In this document: positions 46,885-56,892 of the stretch, piece by piece
Position numbering within the stretch: the stretch's first letter is position 1
Layout of the letters: each line of letters begins with the position of its first letter
Assembly: GCF_009759685.1 (NCBI RefSeq)
Contig: NZ_CP046654.1
Span: 1,116,001 to 1,180,000 of the forward strand
Reading direction: 5' to 3'
DNA: 64,000 nt
Source of the DNA: Acinetobacter baumannii
GTDB lineage: Bacteria; Pseudomonadota; Gammaproteobacteria; Pseudomonadales; Moraxellaceae
Translations under genes and position numbers: made by a program
Notes under the pieces: generated by a model
What the model was told of the DNA's origin: nothing
What the model saw: the letters and a program-made list of their open reading frames with translations, nothing else
The model's database searches: none

Positions 46885-47739
46885 TTATGGCTTTGCTTTT
46901 GTACCACCTGCAATGCTTGTGTCATCACTCGTTACAACAAACTGACCATTCACGATTTTAGGTGGGGTTGCATTCTTCCATTGAATAGATAATCCATTAC
47001 GATATCGCAAATCAATGGCTGAGATTTTCGTCCACACAGGTTTTAGGTCAGATTGTGCCAAATGACTTAAACGTTGCAATTTATTCATTGTTTGATCTTG
47101 GTCAACAATAATTCGTAAACCAGAGTCAAACTGCATAAACCAAGTCATTCGCTCTGTTAGATATAACTCTTTTAAACGCAAATTAACAGGATGGAATAAC
47201 TGATTAATTTCATTATAGCGTCGCATCATCATTTTAGACTGACTTACCGGACCGTGTAGTAACGGAAGCTCAGGATGAAGCCTCGGCTCTGCTTCACTAA
47301 ATACATCGCCACCATCGCTCAATAAGCGACCTGTTCCCCAACGGGCGATAGCATGTCGAGGCATAACACGAACGCGAATACCATTGGGCCAAGCACGAGA
47401 TACGACGACTCGGTCTACCCAAGAAATTTCTAATGCTTTATCACGAATCTGCTCTAAATCAGATGTAAAGTAGTTATCTTTTACAATCGGCTGCACATAT
47501 CGCATCACTTGCTGAGTCTCAACTGGAGTTGTTGAACCTACAACTTCAAGTTTTGCAACAGTTGCATCAGTAATAACTTTATATAGTCCGTAAATTCCGA
47601 CCGCCAAGACTAAAAAGGCAATAACCAGCAACACCCATCCGCCAGCATTGGCAAGTTTTTGCTTGCGCGTAGGCGGTTTTTCATGAATGGAGGTAATTGC
47701 CGCACGTTTACGGCGCATGGATGCCGGAAGTTGTGCCAT
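46885..47739 (-). CDS. ftsQ: Cell division protein FtsQ
   Basis: 284 residues. A basic cytoplasmic head (MAQLPASMRRKRAAIT) is followed by one membrane segment (about 32-54), a POTRA domain (about 57-130: VAKLEVVGSTTPVETQQV) and the FtsQ beta domain (VSRAWPNGIRVRVMPRHAIARW). FtsQ connects early division proteins to FtsL and FtsB. Two bases separate it from ddl, so they are one operon. Confidence 0.93.
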   Translation of the reverse strand: MAQLPASMRRKRAAITSIHEKPPTRKQKLANAGGWVLLVIAFLVLAVGIYGLYKVITDATVAKLEVVGSTTPVETQQVMRYVQPIVKDNYFTSDLEQIRDKALEISWVDRVVVSRAWPNGIRVRVMPRHAIARWGTGRLLSDGGDVFSEAEPRLHPELPLLHGPVSQSKMMMRRYNEINQLFHPVNLRLKELYLTERMTWFMQFDSGLRIIVDQDQTMNKLQRLSHLAQSDLKPVWTKISAIDLRYRNGLSIQWKNATPPKIVNGQFVVTSDDTSIAGGTKAKP

Positions 47740-47741
47740 AT

Positions 47742-48668
47742 TTAAGCCGTACCTTCCAATGTTTGCTCAAGAATTGCAACACACAATTCATCAAAGCTAT
47801 AACCTACTGCTTTAGCAGCCTTTGGTACAAGCGAATGACTGGTCATGCCTGGCACAGTATTTACTTCTAAAAGCCAGAAGTTACCTTGCTCATCCTGCAT
47901 TGCATCAATACGTCCCCAGCCTTCTGCACCTACAGCCTGGAAAGCGCGTAAACATAGAGCTTGTAGTTTTTTCTCTTCAGTTTCGCTAAGACCACAAGGA
48001 ATGCCATACTCAACATCATTACGTTGATATTTTGCTTCGTAGTCATAGAAAGCAACATCTGCTGGTGGCTGCAAACGAATAACTGGTAAAGGCTGACCAT
48101 TTAAGAATGAAATCGTAAATTCGCGTCCTGTAATCCATTTTTCTGCCATAACTACAGCATCGTGCTGAGTTGCCTTTTCAATTGCTGCCGCAAAATCTTC
48201 AGCTTTCTCAACTTTACTCATGCCTACACTTGAACCTTCATGTACAGGCTTGATAATGACAGGCAACCCCAATTCAGCAATCACTGAATCCAAGTCAGTT
48301 TCTTTAGTAATAATGCGATACGGTGCAGTTGGTAAATCACTTCCTTGCCAGATTTGCTTGGTTTTGACTTTATCCATACCAATGGCAGAACCTTGTACAC
48401 CCGTTCCTGTATAAGGGATGTTCAACCACTCAAGCACACCTTGGATTTGACCGTCTTCGCCACCACGACCATGCAATACAATAAATGCACGATCATAGTT
48501 TACAAGTTCAGTTACGCTACGGTCTTGCGGATCAAATGCCTCAGCCTGAACACCTGAACGTAACAAAGCGTCCAAAACTGCCTGACCACTATCTAAAGAC
48601 ACAGCACGCTCAGCCGATTTCCCACCAAGTAACACGGCAACTTTGCCGAATTTTGTAGCATTTGACAC
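47742..48668 (-). CDS. ddl: D-alanine--D-alanine ligase (DdlB type)
   Basis: 308 residues from GTG 48668, which has AAGGA seven bases upstream; a TTG start 27 bases earlier lacks one and would exceed the family length. ATP-grasp motifs: VAVLLGGKSAER at the start, HGRGGEDGQIQGVLE, VIIKPVHEGSSVGMSKV, and the Mg-binding end EVNTVPGMTSHSLVPK. It makes the D-Ala-D-Ala dipeptide. The position between murC and ftsQ is the normal place for ddlB. Confidence 0.95.
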   Translation of the reverse strand: MSNATKFGKVAVLLGGKSAERAVSLDSGQAVLDALLRSGVQAEAFDPQDRSVTELVNYDRAFIVLHGRGGEDGQIQGVLEWLNIPYTGTGVQGSAIGMDKVKTKQIWQGSDLPTAPYRIITKETDLDSVIAELGLPVIIKPVHEGSSVGMSKVEKAEDFAAAIEKATQHDAVVMAEKWITGREFTISFLNGQPLPVIRLQPPADVAFYDYEAKYQRNDVEYGIPCGLSETEEKKLQALCLRAFQAVGAEGWGRIDAMQDEQGNFWLLEVNTVPGMTSHSLVPKAAKAVGYSFDELCVAILEQTLEGTA

Positions 48669-48705
48669 GTTTAAATCCTTAACCCGATAATTCAATACTT
48701 TTTGT

Positions 48706-50154
48706 TTATTTCACATACAAATGGTGCTGTGCAAGTTCTACTGAAATTGCTCCCACGTTACCTGCACCTTGCGTTAATAACAAGTCATTTGGTTGTAACA
48801 CATTTTGCATGATGTTTTGCAAATTACCTTCAACCGGATCAATCAAAATCGGTTCAACCTGACCACGCAAGCGAATACTACGCGCCAAAGTACGGCTATC
48901 TGCGCCAACAATTGGTTTTTCCCCAGCCGGATAAACTTCTAGTAATAATAATTGGTCGACTTGAGATAAAACCTCAATAAAGTCATCATAACAATCACGT
49001 GTACGAGAGTAACGGTGTGGTTGGAAAAGCATAACTAAACGACGATCAGGATGGCTCTGACGAGCAGCTTTAATCGTAGCTTCCACTTCTTTAGGATGGT
49101 GTCCATAGTCATCGACTAATTTTACATTCCCTTCACCAAGTTCAAATTCACCTTGTACTTGGAAGCGACGTCCAACACCACTAAAACCTTTTAATGCACG
49201 GCTAATTGCTTCATCTGAAACGCCTTCATCAGTTGCAACACCAATTGCAGCCAAAGCATTTAAAACGTTATGTAAACCCGGTTGATTAATAGTTAGACGT
49301 AACGGCTCACGTCCTTTACGTAATACCGTAAAGTGCGAACGCATACCATCTTGCTCTACATCAATCGCACGGATGTCATTATCTTCATTAAAACCATAAG
49401 TAATAACCGGACGGCCTACACGTGGCAAAATCTCGCGGATGTTCGCATCATCGCCACAAACCACAGCCAAGCCGTAGAATGGTAAGTTATGAAGGAACTG
49501 TACGAAGGTATCTTTTAATTTATCGAAACTGCCTTCATAGGTATCCATATGGTCAGCATCGATATTGGTTACAATCGCTGCCATTGGCTGTAAATAAAGG
49601 AAAGATGCGTCCGATTCGTCAGCTTCAGCAACAATAAAGCGGCTTTCACCAAGCGCTGCATTTACACCTGTACTGTTAAGTAAACCACCGATCACATAAG
49701 TTGGGTCGAGGTTTTCTTCCGCCAACATTGTCGTCAAAAGACTTGTGGTTGTAGTTTTACCATGTGTACCTGCCACAGCAATACCATGACGGTAACGCAT
49801 AAGTTCACCGAGCATTTCTGCACGACGTACAATCGGAATACGTTGTTCAATGGCAGCTTTAACTTCCGGATTTTCCGGGTCAATTGCTGTTGACACGACA
49901 AGCACATTTGCATTTTTAATATTTTCTGCTTCGTGTCCGATATAGACCTTAATGCCATTTTCTTCTAATTGTTGTGTGGTTTTTGATGCCTTAATATCTG
50001 AACCGGAAATTTTATATCCTTGGTTAGCTAACACCTCAGCAATACCACACATACCTGCACCGCCAATTCCCACAAAATGAATGTGTTTGATACGGCGCAT
50101 TTCAGGCACTTTAATCAGTTTTTTTGCTTGGTTCGCAGCTGTTGTTGGAGACAT
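48706..50154 (-). CDS. murC: UDP-N-acetylmuramate--L-alanine ligase
   Basis: 482 residues with the three Mur ligase domains. The UDP-binding motif is [17 protein letters not shown], the ATP P-loop is [14 protein letters not shown] (about 124-137), the central-domain motif is [10 protein letters not shown], and the C-terminal domain is [15 protein letters not shown]. It adds L-Ala to UDP-MurNAc. The gap to murG is 11 bases, so murG-murC-ddl-ftsQ form one unit. Confidence 0.97.
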   Translation of the reverse strand: MSPTTAANQAKKLIKVPEMRRIKHIHFVGIGGAGMCGIAEVLANQGYKISGSDIKASKTTQQLEENGIKVYIGHEAENIKNANVLVVSTAIDPENPEVKAAIEQRIPIVRRAEMLGELMRYRHGIAVAGTHGKTTTTSLLTTMLAEENLDPTYVIGGLLNSTGVNAALGESRFIVAEADESDASFLYLQPMAAIVTNIDADHMDTYEGSFDKLKDTFVQFLHNLPFYGLAVVCGDDANIREILPRVGRPVITYGFNEDNDIRAIDVEQDGMRSHFTVLRKGREPLRLTINQPGLHNVLNALAAIGVATDEGVSDEAISRALKGFSGVGRRFQVQGEFELGEGNVKLVDDYGHHPKEVEATIKAARQSHPDRRLVMLFQPHRYSRTRDCYDDFIEVLSQVDQLLLLEVYPAGEKPIVGADSRTLARSIRLRGQVEPILIDPVEGNLQNIMQNVLQPNDLLLTQGAGNVGAISVELAQHHLYVK

Positions 50155-50165
50155 AGTAAATCCGA

Positions 50166-51263
50166 TTACATTTTTTGGATAAGATCAACCACATGCTGAG
50201 TTGCATTTGGTTGGGCATGTTGACGCGCTTTCACTGCCATTTCTGTAAGTAATTGGCGATTCATCAGCGTAGTAAACAATTGATTTAAAACTTCTGGTGT
50301 CATAGTCGATTGCTGGCAAATTTTTGCAGCACCGACATCAGCCAGAAATTTGGCATTTGCAGTTTGGTGGTCATCCACCGCAATAGGAAGCGGTACAAAA
50401 ACTGCTGCAACACCAGCTGTTGCTACTTCTGTCACAGTTAAAGCGCCAGCACGGCAAATAATCAGGTCTGCTTCGCTATAAGCTTTCGCCATATCTTCAA
50501 TAAACGGCAAAACCTGTACGGTCAAATTTGCTGGCGCATCTGCGTACAAAGCTTGAGTTGCTTCAACCTGTTGCTGACCACATTGATGGAAAATATTCAG
50601 TGGAACTTCAAGTTGTTTTAATGCCGGAGGTAAGCGTTCATTCAGTGCTTTTGCACCTAAAGATCCGCCCACAATTAAAATATTTAACGGCTTACCCGCT
50701 TGCTCGCGTTCATCATAGCGCCACTTTGGACTTAAGATATCAGTGATTTCACGACGTACCGGATTGCCGGTTGTCACTACTTTTTCGCTAGCAGGAAATG
50801 TATTTGGAAACGCTTCACATACCACTTTAGCAACACGGGATAACTGTGCATTGGTAAATCCTGCAACCGCATTTTGCTCGTGGATGAGAACAGGAATACC
50901 TAATAAACGCGCTGCTAGCCCACCCGGGCCTGCCACATATCCCCCAAAGCCTGCAACAGCATCCACTTTAAGCTGTTTCATATAGCGCATTGCACTAAAA
51001 GTTGCTTTTAAAATTTTAAAAGGTGCAGCAAGTTTACGGATCACTCCGTTTCCACGCACACCTTGAATATCAATTTGATAAATTGGAATATTTTGATCTT
51101 TTAATAAACGATTTTCCATACCTGTTGGCGTGGCTAACCATGAAACTTGACAACCTTGTTGTTGAAGTTGTTTGGCTACGGCGAGGGCTGGAAAAACATG
51201 TCCACCAGTACCGGCAGCCATCATCATGACATGTTTAGGTTTGCTTTGCTGTGAATCGGTCAC
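50166..51263 (-). CDS. murG: UDP-N-acetylglucosamine--lipid I GlcNAc transferase MurG
   Basis: 365 residues, GT28 fold. The glycine-rich loop [17 protein letters not shown] is near the start; [21 protein letters not shown] and VTTGNPVR follow. The C-terminal UDP-GlcNAc site is [11 protein letters not shown], with [24 protein letters not shown]. It makes lipid II on the inner face of the membrane. It is the first gene of this split dcw segment; no ftsW or murD precedes it. Confidence 0.97.
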   Translation of the reverse strand: MTDSQQSKPKHVMMMAAGTGGHVFPALAVAKQLQQQGCQVSWLATPTGMENRLLKDQNIPIYQIDIQGVRGNGVIRKLAAPFKILKATFSAMRYMKQLKVDAVAGFGGYVAGPGGLAARLLGIPVLIHEQNAVAGFTNAQLSRVAKVVCEAFPNTFPASEKVVTTGNPVRREITDILSPKWRYDEREQAGKPLNILIVGGSLGAKALNERLPPALKQLEVPLNIFHQCGQQQVEATQALYADAPANLTVQVLPFIEDMAKAYSEADLIICRAGALTVTEVATAGVAAVFVPLPIAVDDHQTANAKFLADVGAAKICQQSTMTPEVLNQLFTTLMNRQLLTEMAVKARQHAQPNATQHVVDLIQKM

Positions 51264-51500
51264 GGTCTAATTCTTCAACTCAAAAAACAATGGAAATTGT
51301 CATCTATTTTTGTAGCCGTTTATTTTAATCCTAAAGCTTCATTAACGAAAAGCGAATTTCACTCGTTTATAACAGAAAGATGTGCTTTTTTGAAAATATG
51401 CCTACAAAGCTATGGTGTATTTGGTATTGTGATTTTATTAATTCATATATTTTCGGGTGATTTCCAATAATAAGCTTAGAAAACCACCCTAACTAGACCC

Positions 51501-52445
51501 TTATGCTGGACGACCAGCTTCTAATACATCAAATAGATCATCGGCAATTGAAGTACCAAATTGCGCATCAATTTCACGAATACAGGTTGGACTTGTCACA
51601 TTAATTTCAGTGACATAATTCCCAATTACATCAAGACCTACAAATACCAAACCTTTTTCACGTAAGAAAGGACCAACTTTAGCAGCAATGAGTTTGTCAT
51701 TTTCTGTGAGTGGACGCGCTTGACCTAAGCCACCAGCTGCTAAATTCCCGCGCACTTCACCATTTTGCGGAATACGTGCCAGACAATAAGGAATAGGCTC
51801 GCCATTTACCATTAAAATACGCTTATCCCCTTCTACAATTTCAGGAATGTAGCGCTGAGCCATAATTGGGCGGGTGCCTAATTCTGTAAGCATTTCTAAG
51901 GTAGAACCAATATTTACACCGTCTTGGTATAAACGGAAAATACCCATACCACCCATACCATCAAGTGGCTTAACGATCACATCACCGTGCTCGGTAATAA
52001 ATTCGCGAATCAAGCTCTGCTGCGATGTTACTAGTGTCGGCACCTGTAATTCAGGAAATTGCGTAGCAAACAATTTTTCATTGCAGTCACGCAGTGATTG
52101 AGGCTTATTAATAATCCATGAACCTTCACGCTCAGCTTGTTCGAGCACGTAAGTTGTGTAGACAAAGTTCATGTCAAAAGGCGGATCTTTACGCATCAGT
52201 ACAACATCATAAGCCGCGATTGATTCTTTTTTCTTTTCGCCTAACTCATAATAATGGTTGTAATCTTCGAAAACTTTTAACGGAGAGATGAGACCGTAAG
52301 CCTTACCTTGATCGATATATAAATCTTGTTGTAATGCATAACCTAACTCATGTCCACGACGGCTCGCCGCCCACAACATTGCCATGGTTGAATCCTTTTT
52401 CAGATTTACGGTTTCAATCGGATCCATGACGACAAGTACACGCAT
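51501..52445 (-). CDS. gshB: Glutathione synthetase
   Basis: 314 residues from ATG 52445, matching the normal 315. The N-terminal domain reads MRVLVVMDPIETVNLKKDST. The ATP-grasp domain has VVLMRKDPPFDMNFVYTTYVLE, VIVKPLDGMGGMGIFRL, and the Mg/glutathione region VTEINVTSPTCIREI. It joins gamma-glutamylcysteine and glycine. It stands alone, 237 bases from murG. Confidence 0.96.
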   Translation of the reverse strand: MRVLVVMDPIETVNLKKDSTMAMLWAASRRGHELGYALQQDLYIDQGKAYGLISPLKVFEDYNHYYELGEKKKESIAAYDVVLMRKDPPFDMNFVYTTYVLEQAEREGSWIINKPQSLRDCNEKLFATQFPELQVPTLVTSQQSLIREFITEHGDVIVKPLDGMGGMGIFRLYQDGVNIGSTLEMLTELGTRPIMAQRYIPEIVEGDKRILMVNGEPIPYCLARIPQNGEVRGNLAAGGLGQARPLTENDKLIAAKVGPFLREKGLVFVGLDVIGNYVTEINVTSPTCIREIDAQFGTSIADDLFDVLEAGRPA

Positions 52446-52605
52446 GCTCAAGCTCTTCTTAAAATTTAAATTAGCATGAGTATAGCTGAGATTTTTCACT
52501 CGTTTTTCTTAATTTTAGTAAAACCTTATCGGTTATTTCTTTATCTTGAATTAAGGTAAATTCAGTTAAACTATGATCATAAAATATTATTTTTAAAGGC
52601 TAAAG

Positions 52606-52818
52606 ATGAAACTTTATCGCTATTTAACCGGACCTGATGACTCTGCTTTTTGTGCACGAGTGACTAAAGCACTTAATCATGGTTGGGAGCTCTATGAAGC
52701 ACCTACTATGACTTTTAATGGCTCTCAAGTCATTGTAGGCCAAGCGATTTGCAAAACAATTGACGAAAATTATGATCCAGAAATGGATATTTTAGATGTT
52801 CTCAAAAATAATGCGTGA
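52606..52818 (+). CDS. DUF1737 small protein
   Basis: 70 residues. MKLYRYLTGPDDSAFCARVTKAL, then LNHGWELYEAPTMTFNG, fit the DUF1737 domain, a small alpha/beta unit of unknown function common in proteobacteria. Divergent from gshB; AAAGG lies nine bases before the ATG. The C-terminal part (EMDILDVLKNNA) is acidic. A large hairpin follows the stop codon. Confidence 0.8.
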   Translation: MKLYRYLTGPDDSAFCARVTKALNHGWELYEAPTMTFNGSQVIVGQAICKTIDENYDPEMDILDVLKNNA

Positions 52819-52860
52819 TTTTAGAGGGGCATTTTTATCAATAAAAAGCCCCCTCTAAAA
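52819..52860. repeat. Long inverted repeat after the DUF1737 gene
   Basis: TTTTAGAGGGGC (52819-52830) pairs GCCCCCTCTAAAA (52848-52860) with one extra C. The loop ATTTTTAT/ATAAAAA can pair further. No T run follows on either strand, so it may be a terminator of unusual form or an RNA stability element. Confidence 0.5.
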
Positions 52861-52995
52861 CCTAATTAACAAGAAAAACTAATGAGTCAACTCAATAAGT
52901 CCTTTAATTTGCTAATTAACTTCCTAAAAATCAGTTAATAAAAAATAAATATGCCATTTTTTAAGTTAATAGTTCTTTTATTCTAAACAATTAAA

Positions 52996-53010
52996 TGATT
53001 ATAATTATCA
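52996..53010. promoter_or_regulatory. Fur box before TonB receptor gene
   Basis: TGATTATAATTATCA matches the 7-1-7 Fur consensus (TGATAAT-N-ATTATCA) at 14 of 15 positions. It ends 36 bases before the receptor ATG. Confidence 0.75.
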
Positions 53011-53046
53011 TTTATACTTTTATTTTTGTTAATTGATTTTATTTTT

Positions 53047-55236
53047 ATGTTAAGAATTTCTATATCATCTCCCCAAATTAAGGGTTCATTCCCGCTCAGC
53101 TTACTCAGTTTAATGATTTTAAATATTCAAGGTGCTAACGCCGAGGAATTGATTGACTCCTCATCAAAAGCCGCAGCCACTATGCCAACCATAAAAATCG
53201 AGGCCATGAGTGAGCTCGACCCGATTAAAAGCTATATCGATTATGACAAAGCCAATGTCACTCGTAATGGTTTAGATAAAAAAGATATCCCTCAAACCGT
53301 TGATACCATTGATGTTCAGAAATATAAAATTTATGGATCGAATGATTTAAGCGTCATGCTGCAAGGTACACCAGGTGTATCAACCAGTTACGATATGCGT
53401 GGTGATGGGATCACGATTCGTGGTTTTGGTGCCGACACAGGCGATATTTACCGTGATGGCATACGTGAAAGCGGGCAAGTACGCCGCAGTACAGCCAATA
53501 TCGAACGTATAGAAATTTTAAAAGGCCCTGCTTCGGTTTTATATGGCCGTAGTGCTGGCGGCGGGGTTGTAAATATGGTGAGTAAATTCGCCAATTTTGA
53601 CTCTAAAAGTTCAGTTGGCGCATATGCGGGTTCATACGATAACTACGGAACAACCGCTGACATCAACCAAGTACTTAATGACAATTTAGCAGTGCGTTTG
53701 ACTGGAGAATATGGCGAGGCAGGCAGCTTCCGCTCTGGTATTGAAAATAAGATTGAGATGTTTTCCCCAAGCTTTACCTATAAGAATGACGATGGAAAGC
53801 TGACCTGGACCACACAATATACCTATGACAAATTGAATCGAGTTCCTGACCGTGGGCCAACACGTGACAACTTGCCTGCGGGAACTTCAATTAAAATGGG
53901 ATTTGCCCAAGACGGCGATTATGTTGATGATATTTTGCAAGTCGTTCGCTCCGATGTGAATTATGAATATGCGCCTGATTGGAACTTCCACTGGGCGGCG
54001 AGTTACCGACAAGCAGAACAGAACTTTGACCACTTTTATTTTGGAACTTATTGTGGTTTAGATGGAAAAAACTCAAAGAATGAGGCGTGTACAAAAAAAG
54101 GTTACATCGATCAAATTTACTACTGGCAACAAACCAGCAACAAGACCACAACCAATACATTCGATATTAAAGGAAAGTTCAAGACAGGCCAGCTTGAACA
54201 CCAAATTATGGTCGGTACAGACTGGACTTATGAACAACGAGAACCACGTCTAGCCAATAAAACTCAAAATGGGTCAGCTATTTATGGTTACGTTAATCCA
54301 ATCACTGGTGAACGAGAGTACAGTCGTGGCAATGGCCCATTAAAGATTAGTCAGCATAACTATAATGAAGGCACAACTTACGGCGTATTTATGCAAGATT
54401 TAATTGGTCTAAATGACCAACTTAAACTTATGATGGGACTCCGCTACGATTACTTCGACTTTTCAACTACTAACAAAATTAAGAATGAACATCGTAATGT
54501 AAAAGACAGTACTTTTAGCCCAAATGTTGGCTTGGTATGGCAACCAGTTCCTGAACATAGCTTTTATACGTCTTACTCTAAAAGCTTCGCACCGTTTGGT
54601 GGACAAATGGGTGTCAACCAAGTTACTGGAAGTACCGATGTCGCGAAAATGGATAAAGAGCCTCAATATAACGAGCAATATGAAGTTGGGGTAAAAAGTG
54701 AATGGCTCGATAATCGTTTAAATACTCAATTTTCTGTCTTTGATATCCGTAAAAATAATATTCGCTATAAACCGAACCCTGACAGTGAACCAGAGGTATG
54801 GGCAACTGCTGGTCAACATCAATCTCGTGGTCTCGAATTTAGTTTTATTGGCCGTGTACTTGATAATGTCTTTGTTCGCGGTGGGTATGGCTATACCGAT
54901 GCCAAAGTTAAAGAAGACAATCAAAACCCTGAGCGAGAAGGCAATTATTTAGCCAACACTTCTAAAAATACGGGTAATTTATTTGTTCGCTATTTACCAA
55001 CTGAACAGTGGTATACCGAAGTGGGCGTGACCTATGTCGGGTCTTATTATCCAAATATTAATAATCAAGTAAAAATGGAAGGCTTCAATCGTGTCGATGC
55101 AGCAATTGGCTACAGTGCCGACCCTTGGAATGTCACACTTGCGGTAAATAACCTAACCAATAAAGAGTACTGGCGTTCGGACAGCATGCCAGGCACACCA
55201 CGTAATGTGTTATTACGTTTGAATTATCAGTTTTAA
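53047..55236 (+). CDS. TonB-dependent siderophore receptor, second of the window
   Basis: 729 residues from ATG 53047 (MLRISISSPQ), with a signal-like start ending near GANA-EEL. A TonB-box-like MPTIKIEAMSE follows, then the plug (about 75-190: IPQTVDTIDVQKYK, GITIRGFGADTGDIYRDGI, ERIEILKGPASVLYGRSAGGGVVNMV) and a barrel ending in LLRLNYQF. RSAGGGVVNMV is typical of catecholate/xenosiderophore receptors (PirA/PiuA/FiuA-like), but the ligand is not certain. A near-perfect Fur box precedes it; the ribosome site is poor. Confidence 0.9.
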   Translation: MLRISISSPQIKGSFPLSLLSLMILNIQGANAEELIDSSSKAAATMPTIKIEAMSELDPIKSYIDYDKANVTRNGLDKKDIPQTVDTIDVQKYKIYGSNDLSVMLQGTPGVSTSYDMRGDGITIRGFGADTGDIYRDGIRESGQVRRSTANIERIEILKGPASVLYGRSAGGGVVNMVSKFANFDSKSSVGAYAGSYDNYGTTADINQVLNDNLAVRLTGEYGEAGSFRSGIENKIEMFSPSFTYKNDDGKLTWTTQYTYDKLNRVPDRGPTRDNLPAGTSIKMGFAQDGDYVDDILQVVRSDVNYEYAPDWNFHWAASYRQAEQNFDHFYFGTYCGLDGKNSKNEACTKKGYIDQIYYWQQTSNKTTTNTFDIKGKFKTGQLEHQIMVGTDWTYEQREPRLANKTQNGSAIYGYVNPITGEREYSRGNGPLKISQHNYNEGTTYGVFMQDLIGLNDQLKLMMGLRYDYFDFSTTNKIKNEHRNVKDSTFSPNVGLVWQPVPEHSFYTSYSKSFAPFGGQMGVNQVTGSTDVAKMDKEPQYNEQYEVGVKSEWLDNRLNTQFSVFDIRKNNIRYKPNPDSEPEVWATAGQHQSRGLEFSFIGRVLDNVFVRGGYGYTDAKVKEDNQNPEREGNYLANTSKNTGNLFVRYLPTEQWYTEVGVTYVGSYYPNINNQVKMEGFNRVDAAIGYSADPWNVTLAVNNLTNKEYWRSDSMPGTPRNVLLRLNYQF

Positions 55237-55245
55237 GTAAATATT

Positions 55246-55287
55246 AAAAAGGCATACCCTATTTTAGAGGTATGCCTTTTTATTTTT
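55246..55287. terminator. Terminator between TonB receptor gene and pyrE
   Basis: Stem AAAAAGGCATACC/GGTATGCCTTTTT with T-rich 3' end; A run on the other side, so usable by both convergent genes. Confidence 0.85.
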
Positions 55288-55936
55288 AGATACCGTATTT
55301 TTCACGGTAAGCTTGCATGTTTGCTAGCGCTTCTTTTTCGCCTTTCGCTTCTAAATAATCCATTAAATCTTTCATGGTAATCAATGCGTGCACAGGAATT
55401 TCTAATTCTTTTTGAACTTCTTGAATTGCAGAAAGTTCACCTTGCCCACGTTCTTGACGATCTAGCGCAACCAACACACCCGCAATAGTTGCACCGGCAT
55501 TTTTCAAAATCGTTACCACTTCGCGAATCGCTGTGCCTGCGGTAATCACGTCATCAATGATCCAGACTTTTTTACCTTCAACTGCAGCACCGACTAAAAC
55601 ACCGCCTTCACCATGATCTTTCGCTTCTTTACGGTTAAAGCCCCATGGCACACTTTTGTTATGTGTCTGCGACAAAGCAACAGCAGTCGCTGCTACAAAC
55701 GGAATACCTTTGTAAGCTGGTCCAAAAATCACATCAACATTTTCACATTGTGTTAATTTATCGGCATAGCCTTGTGCTAAAAGAGATAAAGCTTCACCAT
55801 CGTTGAGTAGGCCTGCATTAAAAAAATAAGGACTCACGCGTCCAGATTTTAAAGTAAACTCACCAAATTTAAGCACACCGCGTGATAATGCGAGTTCGAT
55901 AAATGCTTGCGGGTGAAATGACACAGGCGTTGTCAT
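55286..55936 (-). CDS. pyrE: Orotate phosphoribosyltransferase
   Basis: 216 residues from ATG 55936. The PRPP-binding motif [16 protein letters not shown] (about 123-138) and the [10 protein letters not shown] segment, with [14 protein letters not shown], define the family. It makes OMP from orotate and PRPP in pyrimidine synthesis. GGAG lies eight bases before the ATG. The divergent neighbour is an exonuclease III-like gene, the same pairing as pyrE-crc in Pseudomonas. Confidence 0.96.
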   Translation of the reverse strand: MTTPVSFHPQAFIELALSRGVLKFGEFTLKSGRVSPYFFNAGLLNDGEALSLLAQGYADKLTQCENVDVIFGPAYKGIPFVAATAVALSQTHNKSVPWGFNRKEAKDHGEGGVLVGAAVEGKKVWIIDDVITAGTAIREVVTILKNAGATIAGVLVALDRQERGQGELSAIQEVQKELEIPVHALITMKDLMDYLEAKGEKEALANMQAYREKYGI

Positions 55937-55974
55937 GAGGTGCTCCAAATTCACAATTGAGGTTAAATTTTCGC

Positions 55975-56799
55975 ATGATACCAAAGGATCAGTATCCAAG
56001 TGATGTAAAAATTCTTCGAGTCGTTTCCATTAACGTAAATGGCTTACGTTCTTCAGTGACGAAAGGCTTACTTGAATGGTTAGAACAATCAGATGCCGAT
56101 GTCGTATGCATGCAGGAAAGCCGCATTACCCATGAACAATGGACTGAGAAATTTAGACCCGAGGGATGGCATACCCATCTCTTTCCAGCAGAGCGTGCAG
56201 GCTACGCAGGTACTGCAATTTATAGCCGCTTACCCTTTGTCTCTATTAAAGATGGTTTAGGGTTTGAATTGGCCGATAGCCAAGGCCGCTTCATTTCTGC
56301 CGAATTCGATTTAGGTTTGTCACATCCCGTACATATTGCATCATTATACTTACCTTCAGGCTCAAGTGGTGAAGAAGCGCAAGCACGTAAAGATTTATTT
56401 TTAGGTGAATACGCCAAAATCTTGAAACAATGGCGTGATGAGAATAAGTCCATCATTATTTGTGGCGATTACAACATTGTTCATAAACGAATTGATATTA
56501 AAAACTGGTCTGGCAACCAAAAGTCTTCTGGCTGTTTACCACATGAGCGTGCTTGGCTTGATCATATTTATGATGAACTTGGCTATGTAGACACCTTCCG
56601 TGTTGTAAGAACAGAAGCGGAATTGTATTCATGGTGGTCAAATCGCGGACAAGCGCGTGCGAAAAATGTAGGTTGGCGTATTGACTACCACGCATGTTCA
56701 CCAGACTGGAAAGCGCGCACTGTAAATGCATGGGTCTATAAAGATCAATGGTTTAGTGACCATGCTCCAGTTATTATCGACTATAAAATTCAAGAATAA
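55975..56799 (+). CDS. xth: Exonuclease III-family protein (Crc position, catalytic residues kept)
   Basis: 274 residues from ATG 55975. EEP-fold motifs: SINVNGLRS (Asn), CMQESRI (metal-binding Glu), [24 protein letters not shown] (Asp and Asn), and [10 protein letters not shown] (catalytic Asp-His). In Pseudomonas the gene beside pyrE is crc, a homologue that has lost several of these residues and acts in Hfq-dependent catabolite repression. Acinetobacter baylyi also has a crc gene reported here. This protein still has a full set of nuclease residues and Crc-like family stretches ([28 protein letters not shown]). So it may be an active exonuclease III, a moonlighting Crc, or both. Confidence 0.82.
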   Translation: MIPKDQYPSDVKILRVVSINVNGLRSSVTKGLLEWLEQSDADVVCMQESRITHEQWTEKFRPEGWHTHLFPAERAGYAGTAIYSRLPFVSIKDGLGFELADSQGRFISAEFDLGLSHPVHIASLYLPSGSSGEEAQARKDLFLGEYAKILKQWRDENKSIIICGDYNIVHKRIDIKNWSGNQKSSGCLPHERAWLDHIYDELGYVDTFRVVRTEAELYSWWSNRGQARAKNVGWRIDYHACSPDWKARTVNAWVYKDQWFSDHAPVIIDYKIQE

Positions 56800-56892
56800 G
56801 TGAACACATGTTCACTTACATTGTCGTTTTTGCTTACAACACATGTCGCTTTTGAGTATTTTTCTTACACATGTTTAACGGCATTATAGCCC
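56800..56892 (+). promoter_or_regulatory. Upstream region of the GGA-rich RNA, with palindrome and CTTACA repeats
   Basis: TAAGTGAAC and GTTCACTTA (nine-base perfect arms, four-base spacer, 56797-56818) overlap the xth stop codon. CTTACA occurs three times (56815, 56833, 56864). The last could also be a -35 region, with TATAGC near 56885 as a weak -10. Confidence 0.4.
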
